DNA of 12,034 nucleotides from Dehalococcoidia bacterium (GTDB taxonomy: Bacteria > Chloroflexota > Dehalococcoidia > Dehalococcoidales > DAOWLH01), in the NCBI GenBank assembly GCA_030638985.1, contig DAOWDO010000009.1, positions 1-12,034 of the forward strand, written 5' to 3'. The translations under genes were made by a program, and so were the position numbers. Every line of letters begins with the position of its first letter. Position 1 is the first letter of the stretch. The notes beneath the pieces are model-generated. The model was not told the DNA's origin. It ran no database searches and saw only the letters and a list, made by a program, of their open reading frames with translations. Positions 1-6,508 of this stretch are shown here, piece after piece.

Positions 1-1
1 T

Positions 2-919
2 ATGGTTATTGAGGTTGAACATCTAGTCAAATGCTATGGTACCATCAGGGCAGTGGACGACATAAGCTTCCAGGTAAAGCGGGGCGAGGGCTATGGCATG
101 CTGGGGCCAATTGTTGCCGGCAAGACTACTACTGTTGAAATAATAGAGGGGCTACGCCCCGCAGACTCGGGCCGTGTATCTGTTCTGGGATTAGATATAT
201 CTAAAGCACAGAATGAAATAAAGCAGAAAATTGGCATTCAGCTGCAGGCACCTTCATTGCTGCCCCTCCTGCGAGTTGAAGAAATACTGGACGTCTTTGC
301 CAGCTTTTATAAACGCTCCCTGCCGGTGGACAGCCTGCTGGAGCTGTTATCCCTGAAGGAAAGCCGCAAGATACTGGTAAAGAACCTGTCGGGTGGTCAG
401 CAGCAGCGCCTGTCAGTGGCCATGGCACTGGTTAACGACCCGGAGATAGCCTTTCTGGATGAACCGACAACCGGCCTCGACCCGCAGGCAAGAAGGGGGC
501 TGTGGTCAGTAATTGCAGATATGCGCGCCAGAGGCAGAACCGTCTTTCTGACCACTCATTACATGGAGGAGGCGGAGCACCTCTGTGACAGAGTGGCCAT
601 CATTGACCACGGCAAGATTATCGCCCTGGGAACACCGGCGGAGCTGATAAGCAGTTATTTCAAGGAGAGTGCCATCCAGTTTGAAATGCAGCCGCCGCCA
701 CCCGAGATGGTTTTGCAAACCTTCCCCGGAACTACTCAGGCAGTGGTGAGCGATAACGAGGCCATCGTCTACTCAAACAATATCCCGGCAACGATGTCAG
801 CTATACTGAAGTACGCTGAAAAAGTGGACCTGGCCGACCAGCTTAAAAACCTTCAGGTCAGAGGGTCCACCCTGGAGGATGTATTTCTCAAGTTAACCGG
901 CAGGAGAATAAGAGAGTGA
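2..919 (+). CDS. ABC-2 type exporter, ATP-binding subunit
   Basis: This is the cytoplasmic ATPase of a drug- or polysaccharide-type ABC exporter (DrrA/CcmA-like), which would power the permease encoded immediately downstream. Visible motifs are the Walker A loop at residues 35-42 (GPIVAGKT), the signature LSGGQ at 129-133, Walker B FLDEP at about 151-155, the D-loop GLDP and the switch histidine in TTHYMEEAE at about 186. The 305-residue length and a C-terminal extension of about 90 residues ending in LEDVFLKLTG are usual for this family. The start at base 2 gives the expected N-terminus (IEVEHLVKCYG), but the ribosome-binding site lies outside the window, so a longer protein cannot be excluded. 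Oddity: Walker A normally reads GPNGAGKT; here Asn-Gly is Ile-Val, and the preceding turn is also atypical (GEGYGML). The minimal GxxxxGKT consensus is kept. The substrate cannot be told from sequence. Confidence 0.93.
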   Translation: MVIEVEHLVKCYGTIRAVDDISFQVKRGEGYGMLGPIVAGKTTTVEIIEGLRPADSGRVSVLGLDISKAQNEIKQKIGIQLQAPSLLPLLRVEEILDVFASFYKRSLPVDSLLELLSLKESRKILVKNLSGGQQQRLSVAMALVNDPEIAFLDEPTTGLDPQARRGLWSVIADMRARGRTVFLTTHYMEEAEHLCDRVAIIDHGKIIALGTPAELISSYFKESAIQFEMQPPPPEMVLQTFPGTTQAVVSDNEAIVYSNNIPATMSAILKYAEKVDLADQLKNLQVRGSTLEDVFLKLTGRRIRE

Positions 920-1998
920 AGTCCTTCGCAAAGCTGCTATTGGCCGCTTTCAGGCAGTTCTACCGGGATAAAACGGCTCTCTTTTTCACCTTTGCCTTCC
1001 CCCTGCTGTTTATGCTTCTCTTCGGCTTTATTTTCAGTGGTAGTGACGATATCAGCTATGAAATAGGCTTGGTGGATGGCGATAATTCCATGATGTCTGA
1101 AAACATCACCCAGTCCCTGGGGGCGGTTCCGATTTTTGAGATAAGTGAAGGCGACCTGGGCGGCAAGCTGGACGAGCTGAAGAGCGGTGACCTGCGTGCC
1201 GTTTTCCTGATACCTGCCGGCCTGGAGGCCAGCATTAACAGCGGCCAGAAGGCTGATATCACCGTCTACTATGACCCGTCCCAGACAAGCTCATCACCGA
1301 TAATCCTGTCAATAATGAACGAGCTGCTTAATGAAATCAACCGCCAGCTGACACAGCAGCCGGTGTTGCTTGAACTGAATGAGGAATCGGTTCAAGCCCA
1401 GGAGCTGAACTACATAGACTACCTGGTGCCCGGCATACTGGCCATGTTGATATTATTTCTTAGTCTGTTCGGTTCCCTGCCACTGGTAGAATGGCGGGAA
1501 AAACTGATACTCAAGCGCCTCGGTGCCACTCCCCTGCGCCGTTCCACGGTAGTCTTCAGCCAGGTCGTCTACCGCCTGATGCTGGCCGTTGTACAGACCA
1601 TTATTATAATCATCGTTGCCTTTTTTGTTTTTGACGTTCAGATAGTGGGTAACTGGCTGCTACTCCTCGGGCTCGTGCTGCTGGGAGCCCTTACGATGAT
1701 AAGCATCAGCTACTTCGCCGTGTCCCGTGCCAGAACCACCGAAGGCGCCATGCCCATCATCCAGCTAATCCAGTTCCCGATGCTCTTTCTTTCCGGAATA
1801 TTCTGGCCGATTGAGTTCTTCCCGGAATTTATGCAACCCATTGTATCGGCGATACCGCTGACATACCTGGGTGATGCCCTGAGGCAGGTCATGGTTGATG
1901 CCACACCACTTCACCCCCTTGGCCTTGATGTCGCCGTTCTAGCCGCCTGGTTTGTCGTCTGTATGGCATTGGCCATCAGATTCTTCCGATGGGAGTGA
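916..1998 (+). CDS. ABC-2 type exporter, membrane permease subunit
   Basis: This is the integral-membrane partner of the preceding ATPase. Its 360 residues follow the ABC-2 permease plan: a first membrane segment at about 21-40, a large presumably extracytoplasmic loop at about 45-165, then hydrophobic segments at about 168-190, 215-240, 247-268, 280-300 and 335-355. The charged stretch VEWREKLILKRLGATPL after the second segment is the typical cytoplasmic coupling region of the family. The start is GTG at 916, overlapping the ATPase stop codon (GTGA), with AGGAG at 902-906 nine bases upstream. This overlap indicates translational coupling and a two-subunit exporter. The gene ends 14 bases before the end of the convergent queA, and I see no strong terminator hairpin in that gap. 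Substrate is unknown. Confidence 0.93.
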   Translation: MKSFAKLLLAAFRQFYRDKTALFFTFAFPLLFMLLFGFIFSGSDDISYEIGLVDGDNSMMSENITQSLGAVPIFEISEGDLGGKLDELKSGDLRAVFLIPAGLEASINSGQKADITVYYDPSQTSSSPIILSIMNELLNEINRQLTQQPVLLELNEESVQAQELNYIDYLVPGILAMLILFLSLFGSLPLVEWREKLILKRLGATPLRRSTVVFSQVVYRLMLAVVQTIIIIIVAFFVFDVQIVGNWLLLLGLVLLGALTMISISYFAVSRARTTEGAMPIIQLIQFPMLFLSGIFWPIEFFPEFMQPIVSAIPLTYLGDALRQVMVDATPLHPLGLDVAVLAAWFVVCMALAIRFFRWE

Positions 1999-2012
1999 GT
2001 AACAGCCTCTCC

Positions 2013-3050
2013 TCAGAGTATCAGCATGGCGTCACCGAAGCTGTAAAAGCGGTAGCCTTTGTCTATAGCCTCGTTGTAGGCCTGCTTTATCAGGCTTTTT
2101 CCGGCAAAAGCAGAGACCAGCATCAAAAGCGTTGACCGGGGCAGATGAAAATTGGTAATCAGGCCGTCGGTAATCCGAAAATGGTATCCCGGCAGAATAA
2201 ACAGTTCCACCCAATCTGCAAACGGCGCCACTCCGTCCCTTGAAATCCGGGCAACGTTCTCCAGCAGTCTGGCCGTAGTTGTGCCGACACTGATAATCCT
2301 CCGGCCTTCCTTCCTGGCCTGATTTATTTTACTGGCCAATAAGGGGTCAATGATGCCATATTCCCGATAAATGGCATGCCGGTGCGGGTCTTCCTCGCTG
2401 ATAGGGCGAAAGGTGTCCAGCCCAACGTGCAGGGTCGCAAAAAGGCAGCCTATCCCCTTGCCCTGTATATGTTTAAGCAGCTCCGGGGTAAAGTGCAAGC
2501 CGGCAGTCGGCGCCGCCACACTGCCGTTGATTTCGGCGTAGACTGTCTGGTAGCGCTCGGGGTCAGCCAATTTAGTGTGAATATAAGGCGGCAGCGGTAT
2601 CTCACCCAGTTCCGGCAGCAAGCTGTCATCGGATAACCTTAAAAACCTGACGCCGCCGGGGCCAAGGCCGACTATTTCCGCCACAGCTCTGACATCTATT
2701 TTATGTTCGGTCTCTCCGGTGAGCTCAATTCTGGTGCCCGGCTTAACCCGCCGACCTGGCTTTAAAAGGGCCTCCCAGACACCATCGCCGCAGCGCCGCA
2801 GGAGCAGTATCTCTATTCTGCCACCGGTAGAGACCTTTCTGCCATTGAGACGTGCCGGAAGAACCCGGCTGTTGTTGAACACCAGCACATCACCGCAAGA
2901 TAGATAACTGGTAATCCGGGCAAAGGTGCTGTGTTCTATCAAGCCGTCTTTTCGCCTGACGACCATAAGGCGTGACCGGTCCCTCGGCTCAAGCGGCGTC
3001 TGGGCAATGAGCTCTTTGGGAAGGTAATAATCAAAATCGCTTGTTTTCAT
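2013..3050 (-). CDS. queA: S-adenosylmethionine:tRNA ribosyltransferase-isomerase (QueA)
   Basis: QueA transfers and isomerises the ribosyl moiety of S-adenosylmethionine onto 7-aminomethyl-7-deazaguanine in tRNA, giving epoxyqueuosine at the wobble position of tRNAs with GUN anticodons. The 345-residue product is full length for the family. Diagnostic blocks are all present: DFDYYLPKELIAQTPLEPRD at 5-24, FNNSRVLPARL at 58-68, LLKPGRRVKPG at 95-105, GEIPLPPYI at 149-157, SVAAPTAGLHFT at 177-188, HVGLDTFRPI at 208-217, GTTTARLLE at 256-264 and the terminal FYSFGDAMLIL. The ATG at 3050 is preceded by GAGG about 11 bases upstream, a rather long spacing. It is an ordinary housekeeping gene, transcribed away from the redox operon; no other queuosine gene is visible. 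Confidence 0.97.
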   Translation of the reverse strand: MKTSDFDYYLPKELIAQTPLEPRDRSRLMVVRRKDGLIEHSTFARITSYLSCGDVLVFNNSRVLPARLNGRKVSTGGRIEILLLRRCGDGVWEALLKPGRRVKPGTRIELTGETEHKIDVRAVAEIVGLGPGGVRFLRLSDDSLLPELGEIPLPPYIHTKLADPERYQTVYAEINGSVAAPTAGLHFTPELLKHIQGKGIGCLFATLHVGLDTFRPISEEDPHRHAIYREYGIIDPLLASKINQARKEGRRIISVGTTTARLLENVARISRDGVAPFADWVELFILPGYHFRITDGLITNFHLPRSTLLMLVSAFAGKSLIKQAYNEAIDKGYRFYSFGDAMLIL

Positions 3051-3114
3051 AAGCCGCGCAACCTCGAGTGAGCTCCAACCCCAAGCTACAGGACAAGGTT
3101 ATTGCCACAGTTAA

Positions 3115-3144
3115 AGTATAGCGCTTACCTGCCAACCAGGACAA
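3115..3144 (-). promoter_or_regulatory. Candidate sigma70-type promoter for queA
   Basis: Read on the minus strand, TTGTCC (3144-3139) lies 18 bases upstream of TATACT (3120-3115). These match the -35 and -10 consensus at four and five of six positions. Transcription would start near 3108 and leave a leader of about 58 nt before the queA ATG. Prediction from pattern only. Confidence 0.45.
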
Positions 3145-3161
3145 TCAAGGGCAGCCCGGTT

Positions 3162-3192
3162 TTCGAATTTAGGCCACCGTTTATGGTATAGT
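3162..3192 (+). promoter_or_regulatory. Candidate promoter for the flx-like operon
   Basis: TATAGT at 3187-3192 matches the -10 consensus at five of six positions and lies 33 bases before the ATG at 3226. The only upstream partner is a weak TTCGAA at 3162-3167 with a 19-base spacer, so an activator or a different sigma factor may be involved. The stretch around it is A+T-rich compared with neighbouring DNA, in keeping with a promoter. Prediction from pattern only. Confidence 0.35.
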
Positions 3193-3225
3193 TAATTACA
3201 TTCGCTTCCTAAATTGCAGCAACCG

Positions 3226-3675
3226 ATGGAACCAAAAACAGACTGGGAACCCAGAGTAGTTGGCTTTTTATGCAAGTGGTGCAGCTATGCCGGGGCCGAC
3301 CTGGCTGGTACCAGCCGCAAGAAGTATCCGGCCAACATAAGAATCATCAGGGTCCCCTGCTCCGGACGGGTTGACCCATTGTTCATCTTAAGAGCGCTAC
3401 GTCTCGGCTTTGACGGCGTGCTGGTTTCCGGATGTCACCCCGGCGATTGTCATTACCAGACAGGCAACTACCGTGCCCGCCGGAGATTCGCCATCACCAG
3501 GAAGATTCTGGAGGGCATGGGGGTTGAGCCGCAGCGGGTTCAAGCCAGCTGGGTCTCAGCTTCAGAAGGAGGCAAGTTCGTTGAGGTGGTTACCGGGATG
3601 ATAGATGAAATAAAGAAGCTTGGCCCCAACGAACTGTTCACCGATGGAAGAAAAAACAGAAAAACTGAAAAATGA
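3226..3675 (+). CDS. flxD: MvhD/FlxD-like [2Fe-2S] electron-transfer subunit
   Basis: Members of this family (delta subunit of methyl-viologen-reducing hydrogenase, FlxD in NADH-linked systems) pass electrons from a dehydrogenase module to the flavin of HdrA. The product is 149 residues from the ATG at 3226, the usual family size. The conserved cysteines are visible: C16 and C19 in FLCKWC, C45 in RVPCSGRVD, and C70 and C75 in SGCHPGDCHY. The phrase VPCSGRVDP is a family hallmark. A TTG four codons upstream (3214) could also start the protein; neither site has a clear Shine-Dalgarno, and ATG is preferred because the conserved part begins later. It is the first gene of a four-gene operon, and its last 32 bases overlap the next gene. 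Its partner HdrA is encoded on the opposite strand at 8180-11521. Confidence 0.9.
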   Translation: MEPKTDWEPRVVGFLCKWCSYAGADLAGTSRKKYPANIRIIRVPCSGRVDPLFILRALRLGFDGVLVSGCHPGDCHYQTGNYRARRRFAITRKILEGMGVEPQRVQASWVSASEGGKFVEVVTGMIDEIKKLGPNELFTDGRKNRKTEK

Positions 3676-4597
3676 AGCCAGAAAGCTTCTGGAAAAGGGG
3701 CAGGTCTGCCGGATTGTTGGTTTTGAGCCGGGCAGTCTCAAGTTTACCACGACCCCGCTTATAACCGGAGAAAAGGACGAGCTTGACCGGCTGGTCATAA
3801 ACCCATTCATTGTTAACAACCTGAGTGTCTACCTCACCGGGCTCAAAGGATGTGTAGCTGTTGTCGCCAAGGGCTGCGATAGCCGCTCCATCGTCAGCCT
3901 TATCCAGGACAACAAGGTCAATAGAGAGGATGTTGTCATACTGGGTATCCCCTGCAGCGGTATCGTTGACCTGTCCAAGATTGAGTATCTGGTGGGCAAG
4001 GACAGGGATGAGCTGGATGATATTACCGTGGCAAATAACAGTATCACCGTAACTGTCGGTGGTGAAAAAAGAGAGTTTACTAAAAGTAAAGTCCTTTTTG
4101 ATAACTGTCTTGGCTGTGAGCTGCCAACACCCAGGGAATACGATATTCTCATCGGTGAGCAAGTAGCGCCATCCCCCGCTTTGGAATCAGGAAAACTCAA
4201 GGAGCTGAAGGATATGCCTCCTGAGGAAAGGTGGCGCTTCTGGAAAGAGGAGTTCAGCCGCTGTATACGCTGTTACGCCTGTCGCAATGTATGCCCGGCC
4301 TGCTTTTGCAATCGTTGTTTCGTTGAGGAAACCGAGCCGCAGTGGCTGCTGCCCACACCCCACTGGCAGGACAATCTCCTGTTTCAGGTAACCCGAACCA
4401 TCCATGTCGCCGGGCGCTGTACAGAATGCGGCGAGTGCCAGCGTGCCTGCCCGGTGGGCATTCCCTTGAGAAGCATGACCAGAGAGATGTATGACCTGGC
4501 TGGCGAACTGTTCCACTATAAGGCCGGCATGGACAAGGATGAGGAGCCCCTGCTGACCGCCTACGAGGTGGAAGAAGCTGAGAACTTCTTCGGGTAA
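3644..4597 (+). CDS. 4Fe-4S dicluster protein with FrhB-like N-terminal region (Flx-type subunit)
   Basis: This is a predicted cytoplasmic electron-relay subunit of the Flx-like module. Residues 1-190 resemble the FrhB/coenzyme F420 hydrogenase beta-type fold, with GCVAVVAKGCDSRS at about 69-82, ILGIPCSG at about 100-107 and a cysteine pair in NCLGCELPTP (C155, C158). The C-terminal third has two ferredoxin motifs: C207/C210/C213/C217 (CIRCYACRNVCP), followed by extra cysteines at 220, 222 and 225, and C259/C262/C265/C269 (CTECGECQRACP). The chosen ATG at 3644 overlaps flxD by 32 bases and gives 317 residues; a TTG at 3620 would add eight residues of no evident conservation. No strong Shine-Dalgarno is seen, so translational coupling to flxD is likely. 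Family and context are clear, but assigning it as FlxC rather than FlxB is not secure, so no symbol is given. It need not bind F420. Confidence 0.85.
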   Translation: MEEKTEKLKNEARKLLEKGQVCRIVGFEPGSLKFTTTPLITGEKDELDRLVINPFIVNNLSVYLTGLKGCVAVVAKGCDSRSIVSLIQDNKVNREDVVILGIPCSGIVDLSKIEYLVGKDRDELDDITVANNSITVTVGGEKREFTKSKVLFDNCLGCELPTPREYDILIGEQVAPSPALESGKLKELKDMPPEERWRFWKEEFSRCIRCYACRNVCPACFCNRCFVEETEPQWLLPTPHWQDNLLFQVTRTIHVAGRCTECGECQRACPVGIPLRSMTREMYDLAGELFHYKAGMDKDEEPLLTAYEVEEAENFFG

Positions 4598-4604
4598 AGG
4601 CGAT

Positions 4605-5627
4605 ATGACCGTCAAGAAGATAGCTAAAAAAGAGCTGGCCAGACTGCTCGACGAGTGGAGTCGGCAGTTCAGCGTGCTCGTTCCCTCAGTGGAGACCGGG
4701 GTGGCTCAGATGACTGGATGGCAGGGAGAGGATACCAGCTTTGTGGACTGGTACCGCAATACGATTTTGCCGCCAAAAGATGCCATCCTACCCGTCATGG
4801 AAGAGATGTTTTCCTTCAGTAAAAACGAAGACGGTTACCGCCTGGAGATGTCGCCTCCCGACAGTGGCAGGCAGCTTATTTTCGGCATCCGCCCCTGTGA
4901 TGCCAGAGCCCTGGCTATGCTGGATGTGGTTTTTAAGCAGGACTACGAGGATACATACTATATGAGGCGGAGATTAAACACGGTGCTGGTTGGGATTGGC
5001 TGTACCAATCCTTATGACAGCTGTTTCTGTACCTCATTGTCCAGCGGCCCTTCCGATACCGCTGGTCTTGACCTCATGCTCACTGACATCGGTGATGAGT
5101 TTGTCATCGAGGCGGTCACTGAAGCCGGCAGAGAGCTGCTGGACAAGAGCCAGGGTATGAGGCCGGCGACTGCCGACGATGAAGCCAGGGCCAGGGAAAG
5201 CCGGGATATCGCTAATCAGAGGGTAACCCAAAACGTAGATGTTAAGAAGATGCCAGACAGGTTGCTGGCCGCCTTTGACAACGAGGAGTACTGGCGGAAG
5301 ATAGCCGCCAAGTGTATCAGCTGTGGCATCTGCACCCTGCTCTGCCCTACCTGCTACTGCTTCGACATCAACGACGAGGTATCAGATAATAGAGGCGCCC
5401 GCTACCGGAGCCTGGATAGCTGCGCCTTCTGCATTTACACCAAGATGCCCGTGGAAAATCCGAGAGAGGAAAAGTGGCAGCGGGTCAGAAACAGAGTGTG
5501 CCACAAATACGAGTTCTATCCCAGGCTCTTTGACACCATCGCCTGTACCGGTTGTGGTCGTTGTATCCGGCTGTGTCCGGTAAACTGGGACATCACCCGG
5601 ACACTTAACAGCATACCCGGCCAGTGA
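4605..5627 (+). CDS. AsrA/HydB-like 4Fe-4S dicluster subunit (Flx-type)
   Basis: The product (340 residues) resembles subunit A of anaerobic sulfite reductase and the beta subunit of sulfhydrogenase, which carry electrons between an NAD(P)H-binding flavoprotein and a catalytic partner. The N-terminal region has the family phrase FGIRPCDARAL at about 93-103 and GCTNPYDSCFCTS at about 132-144. Two ferredoxin motifs follow: C237/C240/C243/C247 (CISCGICTLLCP) with C250 and C252 directly after, and C314/C317/C320/C324 (CTGCGRCIRLCP). A further pair, C273 and C276, lies between them. ATG at 4605 is preceded by AAAGG at 4596-4600, overlapping the stop of the previous gene; the gap is 7 nt, so it is co-transcribed. 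No catalytic sulfite reductase subunit (AsrC) is present, and the MvhD-like first gene argues for an Hdr-linked role. Confidence 0.87.
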   Translation: MTVKKIAKKELARLLDEWSRQFSVLVPSVETGVAQMTGWQGEDTSFVDWYRNTILPPKDAILPVMEEMFSFSKNEDGYRLEMSPPDSGRQLIFGIRPCDARALAMLDVVFKQDYEDTYYMRRRLNTVLVGIGCTNPYDSCFCTSLSSGPSDTAGLDLMLTDIGDEFVIEAVTEAGRELLDKSQGMRPATADDEARARESRDIANQRVTQNVDVKKMPDRLLAAFDNEEYWRKIAAKCISCGICTLLCPTCYCFDINDEVSDNRGARYRSLDSCAFCIYTKMPVENPREEKWQRVRNRVCHKYEFYPRLFDTIACTGCGRCIRLCPVNWDITRTLNSIPGQ

Positions 5628-5635
5628 GGTAAAGG

Positions 5636-6508
5636 ATGGCTATCGACGAAATCAGCAATAGAAAAAGGTTCCTGGCCGGGGACAACGTCTATCTACCCCA
5701 TATAGCGGTCATCGAGAAGATAATTGAGGAGACGCCAGACACCCGGACATTTCATTTCAGTTTTAAGGATGAAAAACTCCGCCGGGAGTTCTCCTTTGAG
5801 TCCGGCCAGTTCGGTGAGTTTTCTATATTTGGCGTTGGCGAAGCTCCCTTCTGCATATCCTCCAGCCCGACCCGTTGCGACCACCTTGAGTTTGCCGTCA
5901 AGAGGGTGGGCCGGGTGACCAGTGCCCTGCACCGGCTGGGTGCTGGCGCCGAGATCGGTTTCCGTGGGCCCTACGGCAACGGCTTCCCCCTCGGCTACCT
6001 TGAGGGTAAGAACCTGGTCTTTATCGCCGGTGGTATCGGCCTGGCACCGCTCCGTTCGCTTATCTGGAATGTTCTAGATAAGCGGGATAAGTACCGGAAG
6101 ATAGATATAATCTACGGTGCCCGCAGCCCGGCCGATTTATGTTTTACTTATGACCTGGACTCATGGAAGCAGGACAAGACGGTAAACATGGTAACCACCG
6201 TTGACAAAGGTGATGATAGCTGGACGGGCAGAGAGGGCTTTGTCCCTCAGGTGCTGGAGCAGTTGGCCCCCTCTGCCAAAGAAGCCGTGGCTGTCGTCTG
6301 CGGCCCGCCCGTCATGATAAGGTTCACCTTCCCGGTGCTGGCTAAGCTGGGCTTTACCCCGGGACAGATGATAACCACCCTGGAAAAGCGGATGAAGTGC
6401 GGCATCGGCAAGTGCGGCCGGTGCAATATCGGCGATATCTATGTCTGCCGTGACGGGCCGGTATTCAGCTACGCCCAGATTAGAGATTTCATCTCCAGCG
6501 AATACTAG
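5636..6508 (+). CDS. flxA: FAD/NAD(P)H-binding flavoprotein with [2Fe-2S] domain (FlxA-like)
   Basis: This subunit should exchange electrons between NAD(P)H and the iron-sulfur chain of the Flx module. It has the ferredoxin-NADP reductase fold of PyrK, AsrB and sulfhydrogenase gamma. The FAD region holds RTFHFSF at 37-43, SGQFGEFSIFG at 56-66 and PFCISSSP at 71-78. Then come GFRGPYGNGFPL at 108-119, the pyridine-nucleotide loop VFIAGGIGLAPLRS at 128-141, YGARSPADL at 160-168 and VVCGPPVM at 220-227. The C-terminal PyrK-type [2Fe-2S] motif is C255-x4-C260-x2-C263-x7-C271. ATG at 5636 has GAGG at 5626-5629, overlapping the stop of the previous gene. Specificity for NADH rather than NADPH cannot be settled from sequence; NADH is inferred from characterised FlxA. 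The stop codon (6506-6508) shares bases with the stop of the convergent metF. Confidence 0.9.
   Translation: MAIDEISNRKRFLAGDNVYLPHIAVIEKIIEETPDTRTFHFSFKDEKLRREFSFESGQFGEFSIFGVGEAPFCISSSPTRCDHLEFAVKRVGRVTSALHRLGAGAEIGFRGPYGNGFPLGYLEGKNLVFIAGGIGLAPLRSLIWNVLDKRDKYRKIDIIYGARSPADLCFTYDLDSWKQDKTVNMVTTVDKGDDSWTGREGFVPQVLEQLAPSAKEAVAVVCGPPVMIRFTFPVLAKLGFTPGQMITTLEKRMKCGIGKCGRCNIGDIYVCRDGPVFSYAQIRDFISSEY
6505..6508. other. Shared CTAG: overlapping stop codons of convergent genes
   Basis: The palindrome CTAG supplies TAG to flxA on the plus strand (6506-6508) and TAG to metF on the minus strand (6507-6505). There is therefore no intergenic space for a terminator, and transcripts of the two operons must overlap into each other's coding region or stop inside it. 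Confidence 0.95.

Noticed and set aside
1999..2012. Terminator between the ABC permease and queA
   Set aside because: The gap is only 14 bases and I see no stable hairpin with a T-tract on either strand.
3128..3140. CCTG-N5-CAGG inverted repeat as an operator
   Set aside because: The arms are only 4 bases and could be chance; it is mentioned as context, not called as a site.
3620..3643. TTG start at 3620 for the second operon gene
   Set aside because: It would increase overlap with flxD to 56 bases and add eight unconserved residues; the ATG at 3644 is simpler, though without a clear Shine-Dalgarno this is not certain.
3226..6508. Anaerobic sulfite reductase (asr) or sulfhydrogenase operon
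   Set aside because: Two genes resemble AsrA/HydB and AsrB/HydG, but there is no siroheme AsrC subunit and no NiFe hydrogenase subunit, while an MvhD-like gene is present; an Flx-type role fits better.
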